This document shows, piece by piece, positions 37,209 through 44,814 of a DNA stretch of 64,000 nt (its first letter is position 1; every line of letters starts with the position of its first letter). Source of the DNA: Euschistus heros (Eukaryota > Arthropoda > Insecta > Hemiptera > Pentatomidae); assembly GCA_003667255.2 (NCBI GenBank), contig RCWM02000095.1, positions 579,001 through 643,000 on the forward strand, in the 5' to 3' direction. The position numbers were made by a program, and so were the translations under genes. Below the pieces are notes generated by a model. That model made no database searches and was not told where the DNA came from. It saw only the letters and a program-made list of their open reading frames with translations.

Positions 37209-39075
37209 TGATCGTTTGAAATCCTTAACTCTGGATTAATTGATTTATAATGAAAACTTATTTCCTAGTTTTATATGAGATACAAATGCAATAGAAATTG
37301 TGAGACACGACTACCTGTCAATCAAATAAGCGTGGCAGTGGGACATATTAATAGGACGGGTTCATAAGAACTCGAATAAACTCCACGAATCAAACTACGA
37401 TTTTAGGCGAATAAAGATTCTCTCAATATTGATTTCAAGATACCTCAGAATAATGATCAAAATAAGCAAACATTTTATGATTTTTTTTTTTTTTGAAGCC
37501 CTCTGACTGAAAAATATTGCTTTGGAAATAATAAAACTCGGAATTTTCTTATTTTTCGTTTAAAATTAAGACTTCAAACTATTTTTGTGACCTCAAAACT
37601 TTCTTATTTCAGTCTTAAATTTTTACAGAGTTAATTTCGCCAATCTCGCAACTATTCCCGGGTCATTTATTATTATTTATTTTATTGGACGTTTTCGCTC
37701 CATCCTAATGTACAATTAAGTAAAAAATAAACAGTTTATAACTATAAAAGGAACACAATGTAATAAATAAATAAACTAAAATAGAGAAATAGAAAGAATA
37801 AATGCTTAAATACAATCATACTATATATACAATGTTTACAAGCATCCCGGGGAAACCCCGAACCAAGCTTGTCCCTCCACTGTGGGAGGGCAAGCCATGC
37901 TCAGAAGGATCTCAGCATTGCTGTCTCAGCTGAGTTACTAGGAGAACCCAGTGGAGGCTGAGTTGAGAACCTGGCCATTGCCAGAACTCCAACAAAACAC
38001 ATTGTTTTATAGAATAAAGATTACAAGCTGCCTCTCTAAAGGGCAATTAGTCATATGGATCACAATGGATTCATTCATACAATATATACAATCAAAATAA
38101 TTAAAAATGAAAAAAAAAAACAACCCTCTTACTATACAGGATAACAAGATACAAAATATAGTAAATATAATATAAAATAATATTATAAATAAATTAAAAT
38201 AATAATAATAGTAATAATAAAGAGAGAAAGAATAAACCGATAAAATAATATTTACAATAGGTCTTGGGGCCATTGCCGTTTTAATCTGCAAGGTGGGTTG
38301 TAAGGAAGCGTGGAACTGAATAATGAATGAACCAGAGAGATGGTTGGAAACATTTAAAGAATATAAGGGGTACGAGGTCAAGGACAAAAGTTATGTTGAT
38401 ATTATTATAAAGGTTTTTTTGGATACATAATATGGAACATTTCCTGTAAATGTATCAAAATTATTTACAGTAGTACGAACGAAAGATTGGATGCGTTTGA
38501 TATTCCATTATTTTGCTATATTCCATTGTTCAATTCTGTAGACATAAAGATGTTTAATGATGGTTTTTATAATATGGGGATGTGATTATTAAAAAAAAAG
38601 TTATAGTTAAAGAAATGTTTTATGTAGTTATTCTTTATGGTAGGTAAAGCTCCATACTTCACACATTTTATTCTGTTCTATAAAAAGCATTACCCAACTA
38701 AGATTATTTGATTTTATGGAGGGAATCAGAACATTTTTGAGAATATACGGGTCAATAAATTGAAACTAACCTTATCAGCACTATTTTTTTTTATATACAA
38801 CGAGGTAATTTATAACTACTCATGTATTTGTGACAACTTACTGGTTTCACATGTAAGTCCGCTCCATCCATCCGGGCAAGAACAGTGGAACTGTGCGCCA
38901 CTTTGTACGCAACGTCCTCCGTTAGCGCAGGGCCCGGTGACGCAGGGGTTCTCGATGACCTCGCAGTTGAGACCTGAGAAGCCTTCGGGGCAACTGCACA
39001 AGTACTGGTCGGGGTGCGTGTTCTCGCAGGTCCCTCCGTTCTGGCAAGGCTCGTGGGTGCCGCAGTAATTGAGAT
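21575..39075 (-). CDS. Ser: Serrate/Jagged-type Notch ligand, 3' part (13 exons)
   Basis: This is a single-pass membrane ligand of Notch. The coding exons, in transcript order, are 39075-38842, 27883-27770, 27556-27350, 26961-26834, 26755-26605, 26419-26258, 25704-25591, 25450-25223, 24671-24327, 23554-23373, 23156-22830, 22750-22600 and 22050-21575. All splice phases agree (2819 bases including stop). They encode EGF repeats 3-16 in Jagged numbering: the DLNYCGTHEPC start of EGF3, a long EGF10 with DNCSVAVPSNITGTT, and the CECAPGFAGPDCRININEC segment near the end of the array. A VWC-like cysteine-rich region follows (DDCNQCHCL...CTKVWCG), which separates Serrate/Jagged from Delta. Then come a CRELRSL/VEVNVETALV juxtamembrane domain, a transmembrane helix and a roughly 135-residue tail. 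MNNL, DSL and EGF1-2 are outside the window. No lesion is seen in any exon. Confidence 0.95.
22600..22750 (-). CDS. Ser: Serrate exon: juxtamembrane domain, VNVETALV
   Basis: Flanked by a TTCTAG acceptor and a GTATTT donor on the minus strand. It encodes WSGEEGGDGVKEAVRVLGEL, then LTSVVEVNVETALVSKHEE. The VEV.VETALV motif matches the membrane-proximal domain of vertebrate Jagged (VAEV.V). It leaves one base that joins the terminal exon as Gly. Confidence 0.88.
22830..23156 (-). CDS. Ser: Serrate exon: end of cysteine-rich region and CRELRSL domain
   Basis: 109 codons in phase 0 at both ends. It begins VCVPWVRERCISRGCEGWGE with paired cysteines. It continues CALLSLTVATPTLPQGINSE and TVCRELRSLLA, aligning with the Jagged CANITFTFN...HICSELRNL segment, and ends CDIKTGTNDTIEVTM. 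This is the extracellular region unique to the Serrate/Jagged class. Confidence 0.92.
23373..23554 (-). CDS. Ser: Serrate exon: VWC-like cysteine-rich domain
   Basis: The two leading bases complete Val from the preceding exon. It encodes GVCEWKGQYLSNNSHWKDDC, then NQCHCLDNIVTCTKVWCGLP and NCLQRSVTCSHSE. The C-x-C...VTC.KVWCG pattern is the VWC signature shared with Jagged (CNTCQC...ACSKVWCG). It ends in phase 0. Confidence 0.92.
24327..24671 (-). CDS. Ser: Serrate exon: EGF14-16
   Basis: Three EGF modules in one exon. They begin INACKPNPCENGGTC, DINDCSSSPCYNGGKC and ININECSSNPCGFGATC. The CECAPGFAGPDCRININEC stretch is almost identical to vertebrate Jagged. D/N-I-N-D/E-C starts mark calcium-binding EGFs. 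It ends CQQ plus one base. Confidence 0.95.
25223..25450 (-). CDS. Ser: Serrate exon: EGF12-13
   Basis: Two EGF modules: DDCVNTPCHNNGTCKDLEAD, then FLCECQSGWKGKTC; and NGHCDSTTCLNGGTCQDLGD with FLCSCPPHWEGSVC. The second lacks a calcium-binding DIN start, as does the matching Jagged repeat (SQCDEATC). Each border carries a 1+2 split codon. Confidence 0.93.
25591..25704 (-). CDS. Ser: Serrate exon: EGF11
   Basis: One calcium-binding EGF: DINDCKQNPCQNGGTCVDKI, then SFQCICREGWEGEICSI. Split-codon phases match both neighbours (114 bases = 2 + 111 + 1). Confidence 0.93.
26258..26419 (-). CDS. Ser: Serrate exon: EGF10, second part
   Basis: It encodes DNCSVAVPSNITGTTILVPS, then GICGDHGHC and FKCSCDPGYAGKFCHE. 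The unusual extended loop matches the DSCTVAMASNDT...VCGPHGKC repeat of vertebrate Jagged, and SNIT is a potential N-glycosylation site. This repeat is not found in Delta proteins and supports the class assignment. Confidence 0.93.
26605..26755 (-). CDS. Ser: Serrate exon: EGF9 and start of EGF10
   Basis: It begins in phase 0 with IDHDHCTPNPCENGAPCFNT, then DYYCHCSQDWQGKNCS, and continues LPKVQCSHPPCF into the extended repeat. The intron splits EGF10, as the neighbouring exon confirms. Confidence 0.92.
26834..26961 (-). CDS. Ser: Serrate exon: EGF8
   Basis: It encodes RDCITDIDECQSNPCMNGGE, then SFRCICPVEFTGDLCE. It completes the previous repeat's last cysteine (GFTG-RDC) and ends in phase 0. 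The following intron is only 78 bases (26833-26756). Confidence 0.92.
27350..27556 (-). CDS. Ser: Serrate exon: EGF6-7
   Basis: Two EGF modules: DVDECLQNMCVNAHSCQNLG and NTNDCIGQCQNGATCIDLVN. The shortened DCIGQCQN spacing mirrors the Jagged repeat DCLGQCQN. The donor is GTGATA rather than the commoner GTAAGT; the phase-fitting junction (GFTG then RDC) supports it. Confidence 0.92.
27770..27883 (-). CDS. Ser: Serrate exon: EGF5
   Basis: One calcium-binding EGF: DVDECASVPCQNGATCVDLV, then YKCLCPSGWEGYNCQH. 114 bases with the 2+1 split phases shared by its neighbours. The intron on its 5' side is 10.96 kb and filled with transposons. Confidence 0.93.
28258..28402 (+). repeat. Copia element left LTR
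   Basis: 145 bases, TG...CA ends, identical to the right LTR, and preceded by target duplication CACTT. It carries the TGACA/TGTCA inverted terminal pair typical of LTRs. Confidence 0.95.
28403..28416 (+). other. Copia primer-binding site
   Basis: GGTTATGGGCCCAG abuts the left LTR. Copia elements use an internal fragment of initiator tRNA-Met, and this sequence fits that pattern. Confidence 0.75.
28534..29307 (+). CDS. Copia-type Gag polyprotein fragment (UBN2-like)
   Basis: 257 codons, open throughout, starting MAANNSTVYPQLNDSIFKTW. The W-F-K-W-like start, DRHIDYISSAKSAKEMMASL, and HFNKFDAIVRDIESMGSKME followed by LLLSLPHKFEQIVTMFE are the standard Copia gag/UBN2 pattern (capsid-like helices). 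The C-terminus is acidic and lacks the CCHC zinc knuckle, which was presumably lost in the deletion. The start at 28534 has no in-frame upstream rival and lies 131 bases after the left LTR. Confidence 0.85.
   Translation: MAANNSTVYPQLNDSIFKTWKFRLISLLNELEVKETIEDGWASETNEAKRKDKKAMNIIINCVTDRHIDYISSAKSAKEMMASLTNVFERKSSKLLTRKKLLTLKCTTSLQEHFNKFDAIVRDIESMGSKMEEGDRVCHLLLSLPHKFEQIVTMFEAMDNDFTLDFVKSRLLDAEMKEEPNEELKVEPILEEFPEKEIEEECEVRLTNSWNIIEKEVPGIEELPVNETIKKNIKVNNKHGTVKIIIVKQKVRDCMKK
29482..29697 (+). pseudogene. C-terminal remnant of Copia reverse transcriptase/RNase H
   Basis: The frame begins IIICDNAYCK and continues KRLFFRDEIQKRFVKIVYVP, then SNEQLADILTKSLELYKFVK. The V.YVP..EQLADILTK motif is the conserved end of Copia RNase H. 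It is out of frame with the preceding 29292-29495 frame (shift in the A-run near 29475). Everything between gag and here is missing or unrecognised. Confidence 0.85.
29794..29938 (+). repeat. Copia element right LTR
   Basis: 145 bases, identical to the left LTR, preceded by the GAAGGGGAG purine tract and followed by target duplication CACTT. Confidence 0.95.
30893..32442. mobile_element. Putative DNA transposon nested in the non-LTR copy
   Basis: Left end TAGGGGAAGCTGCTGTACCT and, in reverse complement, right end TAGGAGAAGGTGCTGAGCCT match at most positions: imperfect terminal inverted repeats at about 30897 and 32430. Inside, 31440-31846 (+) holds a frame ending KFILPDIATDY, then EIEIRDIKRKLPPPSL, which resembles the C-terminal region of some transposon-derived arthropod proteins. 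The GTGTCCACAGG motif recurs (31317, 32203 and partially elsewhere). No DDE triad was found. Confidence 0.45.
31530..31847 (+). pseudogene. Transposon-derived reading-frame remnant
   Basis: 105 codons, and open upstream from about 31440 with SEDSDFTNV-like acidic sequence. Order: acidic stretch with DPSSEDCNFLDELMNDDKVK, a hydrophobic TLVAMFCVVKHFIALI segment, then KFILPDIATDYEIEIRDIK and KLPPPSL. I do not recognise the family firmly; the ending resembles FPD-x-DI-x-KLP-P tails of uncharacterised arthropod transposon proteins. Confidence 0.4.
32650..33200. other. Higher-GC, non-repeat island in Serrate intron (candidate regulatory sequence)
   Basis: The composition jumps relative to the flanks, complexity is high and neither strand has a convincing ORF. 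It contains homeodomain-type cores (CCAATTAATTT near 32828, GTTGATTAGG near 32884). It resembles the island at about 43640-43870 in a short block (GGGAGGCCGCCTC versus GGGAGACGGCCTC). Regulatory function is inference only. Confidence 0.3.
34640..35120 (+). mobile_element. Penelope-like retroelement remnant with GIY-YIG endonuclease pieces
   Basis: One frame reads INSMVYRILNIPLNEQNYNK, typical of the region after the reverse transcriptase in Penelope-like elements. After stops, GVYELKCNDCEAKYTGNTGR-like sequence follows, matching the start of GIY-YIG nucleases (K/I-C-C..YIG.TGR). The frame at 34930-35148 has the downstream KLIHHVENSLKLIFYESLEI and NPDFLFNGQ segments. Frames are broken. A homologous fragment is at about 61655-61870. 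Confidence 0.6.
35286..35346. repeat. (AT)n microsatellite
   Basis: About 30 AT units in the Serrate intron. Confidence 0.95.
35565..36113. mobile_element. Possible short inverted-repeat element
   Basis: AATAAATTATTTGCCAGATA at the left and its near reverse complement at about 36075-36110 bracket about 550 bases. No transposase is encoded; the minus-strand frame at 35769-36068 has no known motif. It could be a MITE-like or Penelope-terminal unit. Confidence 0.35.
36290..36600. other. Higher-GC island in Serrate intron (candidate regulatory sequence)
   Basis: Non-repetitive, about half GC against a roughly 30% GC background, no ORF. It contains TTATTTGATTACAC and an inverted pair AGCTGGCT...AGCCAGCT around 36446-36474. 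Candidate enhancer by composition only. Confidence 0.3.
37119..37206. repeat. A-rich plus (AT)n simple repeat
   Basis: An A-rich run with a few T interruptions is followed by about 17 AT units. Confidence 0.9.
37660..38290 (-). mobile_element. LINE-like 3'-end repeats, family C, two adjacent copies
   Basis: On the minus strand each unit runs toward A/T-rich tails with AATAAA-type sequence. The unit at 38021-38095 (ATTACAAGCTGCCTCTCT...) has a relative at 36903-36980 (ATTACAAGCAGCCTCACT...). The unit at 37690-37990 ends in GGAGCGAAAACGTCCAATAA on the minus strand. The structure suggests 5'-truncated non-LTR 3' ends, but no coding part remains. Confidence 0.45.
38842..39075 (-). CDS. Ser: Serrate exon: EGF3-4, GC-rich
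   Basis: It encodes DLNYCGTHEPCQNGGTCENT, then YLCSCPEGFSGLNCE, and ENPCVTGPCANGGRC with FHCSCPDGWSGLTCE. DLNYCGTH is a hallmark of EGF3 in Jagged. The exon is strongly GC-rich with mostly C or G third positions, unlike all downstream exons. The acceptor is the TTTCAG-type signal at 39078-39076. No exon for EGF1-2 or DSL was found to the right. Confidence 0.94.
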
Positions 39076-39344
39076 CTGAAATACAATAACATGTTAATGT
39101 CACTGCCGTACACCTCATACAAGTCATAGTTCATTTACAAATGTCAAAGGTATTGATTTGAATGATTCTTGAACAAAATTAATAAATAATAAATACATTA
39201 GAACTATTCTTATCGTTGAGGGTATTAGTTCCATTCTTCTATAATAAGTTTAATAAGAAGGTACTCATCGACCTCCTCAGTTGCTAGTCAATCTTCTAAA
39301 ATTGAGGAGGCCAGGACCCATCCCGGGTTTTAGTGTTTTTTGTT

Positions 39345-40095
39345 TAAAGAAGATGAAGAATAAGAAGATGAAAATGAACTTTATTCTGGGACAACGTCCC
39401 CTGAGAATAACAAATGAGTAAAATACATAAGACAATCGTCTGGCTATAATAATTAATTATAATAAATCATAATAAAAATTGATTAATAATTAAGTTATGA
39501 GTTACAAAATAAATGATAAATCTTGTTAAAGGATACATCTAATGTATACTATTATAATGTATATAACATAAATATTAATACTTTACATTTGTTCGGAAGA
39601 TTTAAAATTCAGGAGGTATAGAAATAGATGATATTTAAAGGAAGTAAGGAGCTTTTTCGAATTCTGATGGACAATGAATTCCTTAAAGAGGAAGCGCGGA
39701 TAATAAAGGATTTTTTGAAGGATGTAGTTTGATGCGCAGGAGTGTACAGGTTGATGGTTTAGGTTCTAGTATTTAAAAGGTGGATGGACCAGCGCAGAGT
39801 AAGGAGGGCATGAATATATGTTTTTTTGTTTTCGAGGATCGAAATATGAGTGCACCTAGGAAGTATTGACTTCGGAAACTGGAGTAAAGCCACTCAATTT
39901 CAGAATACCTGTGAGATATGTGAGAACGTCTAGAAATCCCGAAAATAAATCTAATAAAATAGTTCATTAGTCTTTTACATCTCATTTCAAGCTCACTAGA
40001 CAGTCCTCCATATACTATGCATCTGTAGTCAAAGTTGGGAAAAATGAGAGATGATACCAAAAGTTGTCGAGTACTTAGTGGTAATAAATTGCGGT
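39345..40095 (-). mobile_element. Third copy of the non-LTR family, 5'-truncated, minus strand
   Basis: It reads from about 40095 down to 39345. Frame 40060-39773 has VSSLIFPNFDY and CIVYGGLSSELEMRCKR followed by FIRFIFGISRRSHISHRYSE, closely matching the element at 9033-12107. The 3' UTR matches it too and ends in CTT units read on the minus strand (39340-39372). One clear frame plus broken ones. It lies in the Serrate intron, in sense with Serrate. Confidence 0.85.
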
Positions 40096-40654
40096 GTTCA
40101 ACATATTATTTCAATTCAACATGAAAATCTATTCAACTATTCATGAAATTTTAATCTATCTGCCAAATAAAAAAATAAATAAAAAACTGTTGAAAATAAT
40201 GTGTTTGGATGTTTTTGCTTGTGTATCTAGACTGGAAGAACTGTTGGAATTGAAAGAGATGTTGGGTGGGATCAGACAAATTCAGGCAATGTTGGCGATT
40301 TGACGAGTTGCTTAAATGGTACCTAAATCTACCTGCATCGTGTAGTAAAACAATAAATTATTTTGTCAAATCTGAAACAAATAAAAAGATTGTTAAAAAA
40401 TGGGCGGCTCCCTTGAAATAAATATACAAATCATACATACATACATTATACATTGGATGTATACATGTATATGTATTAGAAATCAATAATACATACATTT
40501 TACCAATGGTTGCCTTTATATTGAACTTATTAAAGAAAAAAGAAATTAATATCTTCGTACAGAGACAATAAGAATAGTTCCAGTGCATTTACAACTTATT
40601 TTCTTTATCATTGTATAATTTATCTATATATTTTTTTCATCCCATTCCAAATTG

Positions 40655-40845
40655 TCAATTAACTCTATCACTTTCATTTTATATATTTATTTTTTCATTT
40701 TATTTTTATATATTTTTTTTATTTATACTTTCCTCTCTTTTATATTTCATTATTCGACAATTCTTTCCGCCATCATCAGGGCGGCCATCAATAGTTGGGC
40801 CGAAACGTTGGCAAATAAAATAAAATATATTTGTTAATTTTCAAA
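40655..40845 (+). mobile_element. Terminal-module relative with GGCC...GGGCCGAAACGTTGGC hairpin
   Basis: A pyrimidine-rich lead is followed by a hairpin GGGCGGCC...GGGCCGAAACGTTGGC (about 40780-40811) and then AAATAAAATAAA. The GAAAC-G-TTGGC end matches the modules at 42770-44435, but the CTGANGA part is replaced by CATCATCAGG. Confidence 0.4.
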
Positions 40846-42488
40846 CATTGCCTAAAAATGTTTCTGTCTGATCCCACTCAACATCTCTTTCATTATACTC
40901 ACTTAGTTTTTCAACATAGATCTTCAATTATATGCTTTGTCGATTTAAATATTTTAAGGTTTAATTTTGACAGTCCATGTTCAGTGAGTATTTTTGACAG
41001 TTTATGATTGTTTGATTGCACTATAATTTTAATGTCTGAAATAGATTTGGTTTCGAAGGAACCGCTCATTTTGTAATAATCTTTTTATTTGTTTCATATT
41101 TGACAAAAAATTTTAGTGTTTTACTACATGATTTACAAATTTTTTCTCTCCCTAATGCTATCTGATTTGAATGATAATGATTCAATGCATGCCAATGAAA
41201 GAAACCCACAGTTAACGATGCTGAAGTATGTGTGCGCTTTTAATAAGGAAACAGTTAATTTCAGATCAAGTTTAATCATAAATTAAAATAAAATTTAAGA
41301 TTTTGAGAATTAAATCAAGAAGTAGAGAGATGTTAGAAGGCAGTCAGGGAGTAGGATTGAGGGATGAAGATAGGTAAGAAATTCAAGAATGGAGTAACCT
41401 GAAAGATAAAGAATTATTTGTAAAGTAACAGCGCTTTGGGTTCACAGAAATGAATTGAAACAGTTTTTTATGTTTTTCGTTTTGAGCTCATAACGATTCC
41501 CCACATAGTCGACATCCATAGCTAACTGTGGTGTAATAAGGGTAAAGAAGTACACCGGTACTTCGGGCATGAATCGCGTCGACGCCAAAGTTTGTAACTG
41601 AGTTGTGGAACTAAAAAGGCATAATATGCATGCTCAGTTTTAACCTAGCTTTAATAATTTAAATTACATAAAAGAATATTTTATAATTGCAAAGAGGAGT
41701 GAGATGAGACATACAAAAATCAATCAAGTTTTGAATCAATTGAATTTAACATTATCATTAATATTTTTTAGGAGAAAGAAAATAAATAAACACTAAAGCG
41801 AAAATTTATGTAGACAAAAAAAAAATAAATAAAAAAAAAATATCTAATTTGTTAGCTCCAAAAGTTGACTCGGAGGCTGCTAATTGGTCATTCCATACAA
41901 GGTATATTGAGTGACCATATTTGTATGGATGTTCCGATTCCAAATGTCAATTCTCGATTTCTCCTATTCTTAAGATAAGAATCGGTATTAATAATTCGAT
42001 ACCACTGACGTTGACGACAGTTCTGTGATGCCGAATTATGTAATTATCATTCATTGATTTTTCGCCGTAACGATAAAAAAAAAAAAAAAAAAAAAAAATA
42101 CTAAAAAACAAAAACGTTAATTTTAATTAACAGTTATTTTTTCTATACTAGATCTACACTGCTTTATACATGATTTAAAACCATTCTTATAAAAAATCAA
42201 GCATTGCTACTGTATGCCAAACGTCAAACTGTTGAAGATATAAAACTATTGCAAAATGATGAAATAGGATTATTTATTTATATGAGAGATTTTTTAATGT
42301 AAAACCTAAGGAAAAGTTGGGAGACTAGTGGTTTCAACGATCGTCTGTTCTTGTTAGCAATAGGATTACGATTTCTAACATCTGAAGCTGAAGTAGAAAC
42401 GAAATATATTGCATCATCGTTTTTTGTTATTTTTTTCAGGAATTTTGTTCCCCCAGAATGAAAGTTATTTTTTGTAAGTGAAAATATG

Positions 42489-42582
42489 GTCAGGGGTGCA
42501 GTCAAGCAACGTCGGCACGCCAAATATAAAGTTTTTTATTTAAAAACTTGGAAGTATTTATTTACCTGACTGCACCCCTGAC
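42489..42582. repeat. Perfect 16-bp inverted repeat around a Penelope-type terminal segment
   Basis: GTCAGGGGTGCAGTCA (42489-42504) and its exact reverse complement (42567-42582) flank 62 bases that include the AAGTTTTTTAT...AACTTGG segment seen again at 44440-44470. Confidence 0.8.
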
Positions 42583-42679
42583 TATTTCTTCACTTACATT
42601 ACATCCCACAGTCAACAATAGAATCATCATCATGAAAGTTATTTTTTATTTCGTTACATGTTCATACTCGTTTTCGAAC

Positions 42680-42812
42680 CCCAATACATTTATATAGGAG
42701 GAGAGGATATTCAGGAATGCAGTAAAACAGAAACACTACGTCCAAGTATAAATACTTTAATTATGTGCTAACGTTTCGACCTGCCTTGCAGGCCTTCTTC
42801 AGGGCTATAATG
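42680..42812 (-). mobile_element. Penelope-type terminal module with hammerhead-like core, minus strand
   Basis: Read on the minus strand from 42810: CCCTGAAGAAGGCCTGCAAG, then GCAGGTCGAAACGTTAGCAC, followed by AAAGTATTTATACTTGGACG and a TACTGCATTCCTGA end. CTGANGA, a GGCCTGC/GCAGGTC stem and GAAA are the core elements of a hammerhead ribozyme, and Penelope-like elements are known to carry such motifs. One extra A sits between CTGAAGA and the stem, so activity is uncertain. Confidence 0.55.
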
Positions 42813-43639
42813 AACAAAATATTAAATGAGACAAAAATAACAGACAGATAAAGAAATGACAAAACGAATGATATAGAATGATGATGGATACAATGAAGGC
42901 TATAGAAAAAAACAGATGAATAAATAAATATGTAATAATACTAAGAAGCAAGGTAAGGATAAGTACAATACAGGGATGATAAGGGGATTATGTCTTGTAT
43001 ATAATATACACTAATAGCCACGGAAGAATACTAGTTTCAGAACTATCCGATCCAATGATTTTTGACGGCCGAATATCCTTCGGCCTCTCCTTCACGATAA
43101 ACGAATTGTTCGTTTGGAAATTTATAATAATGTTTAGTTTTTTGAAAGGACTCACTCTCTCTCTTCCCGTTTACTATTTTTGATTTCGGCTCTTTTGGTC
43201 AGTGGCTAATATTGTCGGGAAGTTGGAGATATTCCACATGCAGAAGGAAGACGTTCAACCAGCAGAGACACCAATCCTCAAATGCCTTTATGCGGTCGAT
43301 GATTCCTTATAAAACTAGGAGATGTTCAGCTAGAACATCTTTTTTTTTTTTGTATGGAAAAATGATGATTGGTTTTATCGACATTAATTCCACTGCACAA
43401 AACCAATGCAAATTTCTACAACGTAAATCTGATAAAACTGTGATCGAAAAAACAAAATTCCGAAAAACACAACTTTAGATATTTGATGTGATATTTGACG
43501 TAATCTTCTTTATAGTGTTATTAATTTTTTTTCCTCGTTAGGCTGTTTCTCAATATCCGATAGAGAAATGCTGTTCATTTATCGGAATCTCATGGCATAA
43601 CTATCGGTTTTAAAAATGACGGGAGGGCAGAAGGCATTC

Positions 43640-43870
43640 GACTAGTGGCCATTAGCCGTGGAGTTGAGATCCCTTTACCTTTAGACAAAAACCGAAATCG
43701 GAAGGTATCGCATAACTGGCCTGGGAGACGGCCTCATTAGCTCCCTACTGCTCGGGACCTTTTTAAAATAAATCTCAGCTAATTGAGCAGGGAGAATTCC
43801 TTAGCCCTCCGTTATCTGCTCCCTCCACCAACCGCCAGCCACCTCTTATCTCATTCCTTTTATACCATAT
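43640..43870. other. Higher-GC island with TAATTGA core and inverted repeat
   Basis: Unique sequence, no ORF. CTCCCTACTGCTC (43740-43752) and GAGCAGGGAG (43787-43796) form an inverted repeat around CAGCTAATT, a homeodomain-type core. Candidate regulatory element of Serrate by position and composition only. Confidence 0.3.
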
Positions 43871-44089
43871 CTGCATAATCCTTTACGTTTCTTATTTCAT
43901 AGAAAGAGAAACATAAACATTTTCCTACTAAATTATTGTTAATTTATGAAAAACAATAGATATATAAGAATTGCCTTTTACGAGTCAAATATTGATGAAA
44001 GAAAGAACAAAAAAAAAAAAAAAATTGTATTTCCTATAATAAAAATTGTATATGATGAAAATAGTATGCTAATGTGTATGATATAATGG

Positions 44090-44515
44090 TTGAGACGTCA
44101 ATTTTTGTTAAATTTTGCTTACAGCTATTTCTTTGTTAATTTTATCCACGAAGACCTGCAAGACAGGTCGAAAAGTCGCCATTCCAATAAAGTGTGTTTA
44201 ATTGATCTATTAATTCCAATATGCCTCATTACACTATTGTTGTCTTTTTTTCAACTGTATTACGTATATAGATATATTCATATATAGATGAAAAAACACA
44301 TATGACATAACTGTATCATATTTAATTATGTAATTTTTTTTTTGTTGTCAATTTTTGTTATCTTTTGGTCACAGCTATTTTTTTTTGTTAATTTTAGTCC
44401 TGATGAATACCTGCAAGGCAGGCCAAAACGTCAGCAATCCGAATATAAAGTTTTTTATAAACTTGGATGTGTAATTTATTACTCTGACTGCATCTTTGAC
44501 AATCTTCTCAACTAC
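44090..44515 (+). mobile_element. Two tandem Penelope-type terminal modules, 250-base period
   Basis: The lead TCAATTTTTGTTA...CACAGCTATTT...GTTAATTTTA recurs at 44098 and 44348. Each is followed by a hairpin module: CACGAAGACCTGCAAGACAG, then GTCGAAAAGTCGCC (44157-44181); and CCTGATGAATACCTGCAAGG, then CAGGCCAAAACGTCAGC (44399-44435). The second has an intact CTGATGA but GAAA changed to CAAA. Its tail carries AACTTGGATGTG...CTGACTGCATC. Confidence 0.5.
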
Positions 44516-44814
44516 TAAAAATACTATAGTTCAGTCAATAATAAAATTGAAAATAACATATTTCCCTCACTTATTCCTAGGTATCAAATCTTATTAAAAA
44601 CAATAACCTTTCCTTTTGCCCTCCTTCATTTTTCATTTATTATGTATTTTAATTTTTTATTTATTTTTTAAATTGTCTATAGGTACCTTTTTATACTCAT
44701 TTCCATATATTTTTTTCTTATCTTACTCTTGTTTTTTTTATGTATTTTATGTTACTGGTTTTTCCGTTTGCATATTTCAATTTGCATTATTACCATATTG
44801 TTGTATTGTTTCAG

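Larger units (their letters stand above)
27884..38841 (-). other. Serrate intron between EGF4 and EGF5 exons
   Basis: A 10.96 kb intron holding the Copia derivative, a nested non-LTR/DNA transposon pair, a Penelope-like fragment, a LINE 3'-end repeat family and two or three higher-GC islands (about 32650-33200 and 36290-36600). No additional Serrate exon or other host gene was recognised. Confidence 0.75.

Noticed and set aside
38760..39134. Other-frame ORFs over the EGF3-4 exon
   Set aside because: They are shadows favoured by high GC; the EGF frame has splice sites and homology.
43212..43478. 88-codon ORF
   Set aside because: No domain, no splice context, and composition like the surrounding intron.
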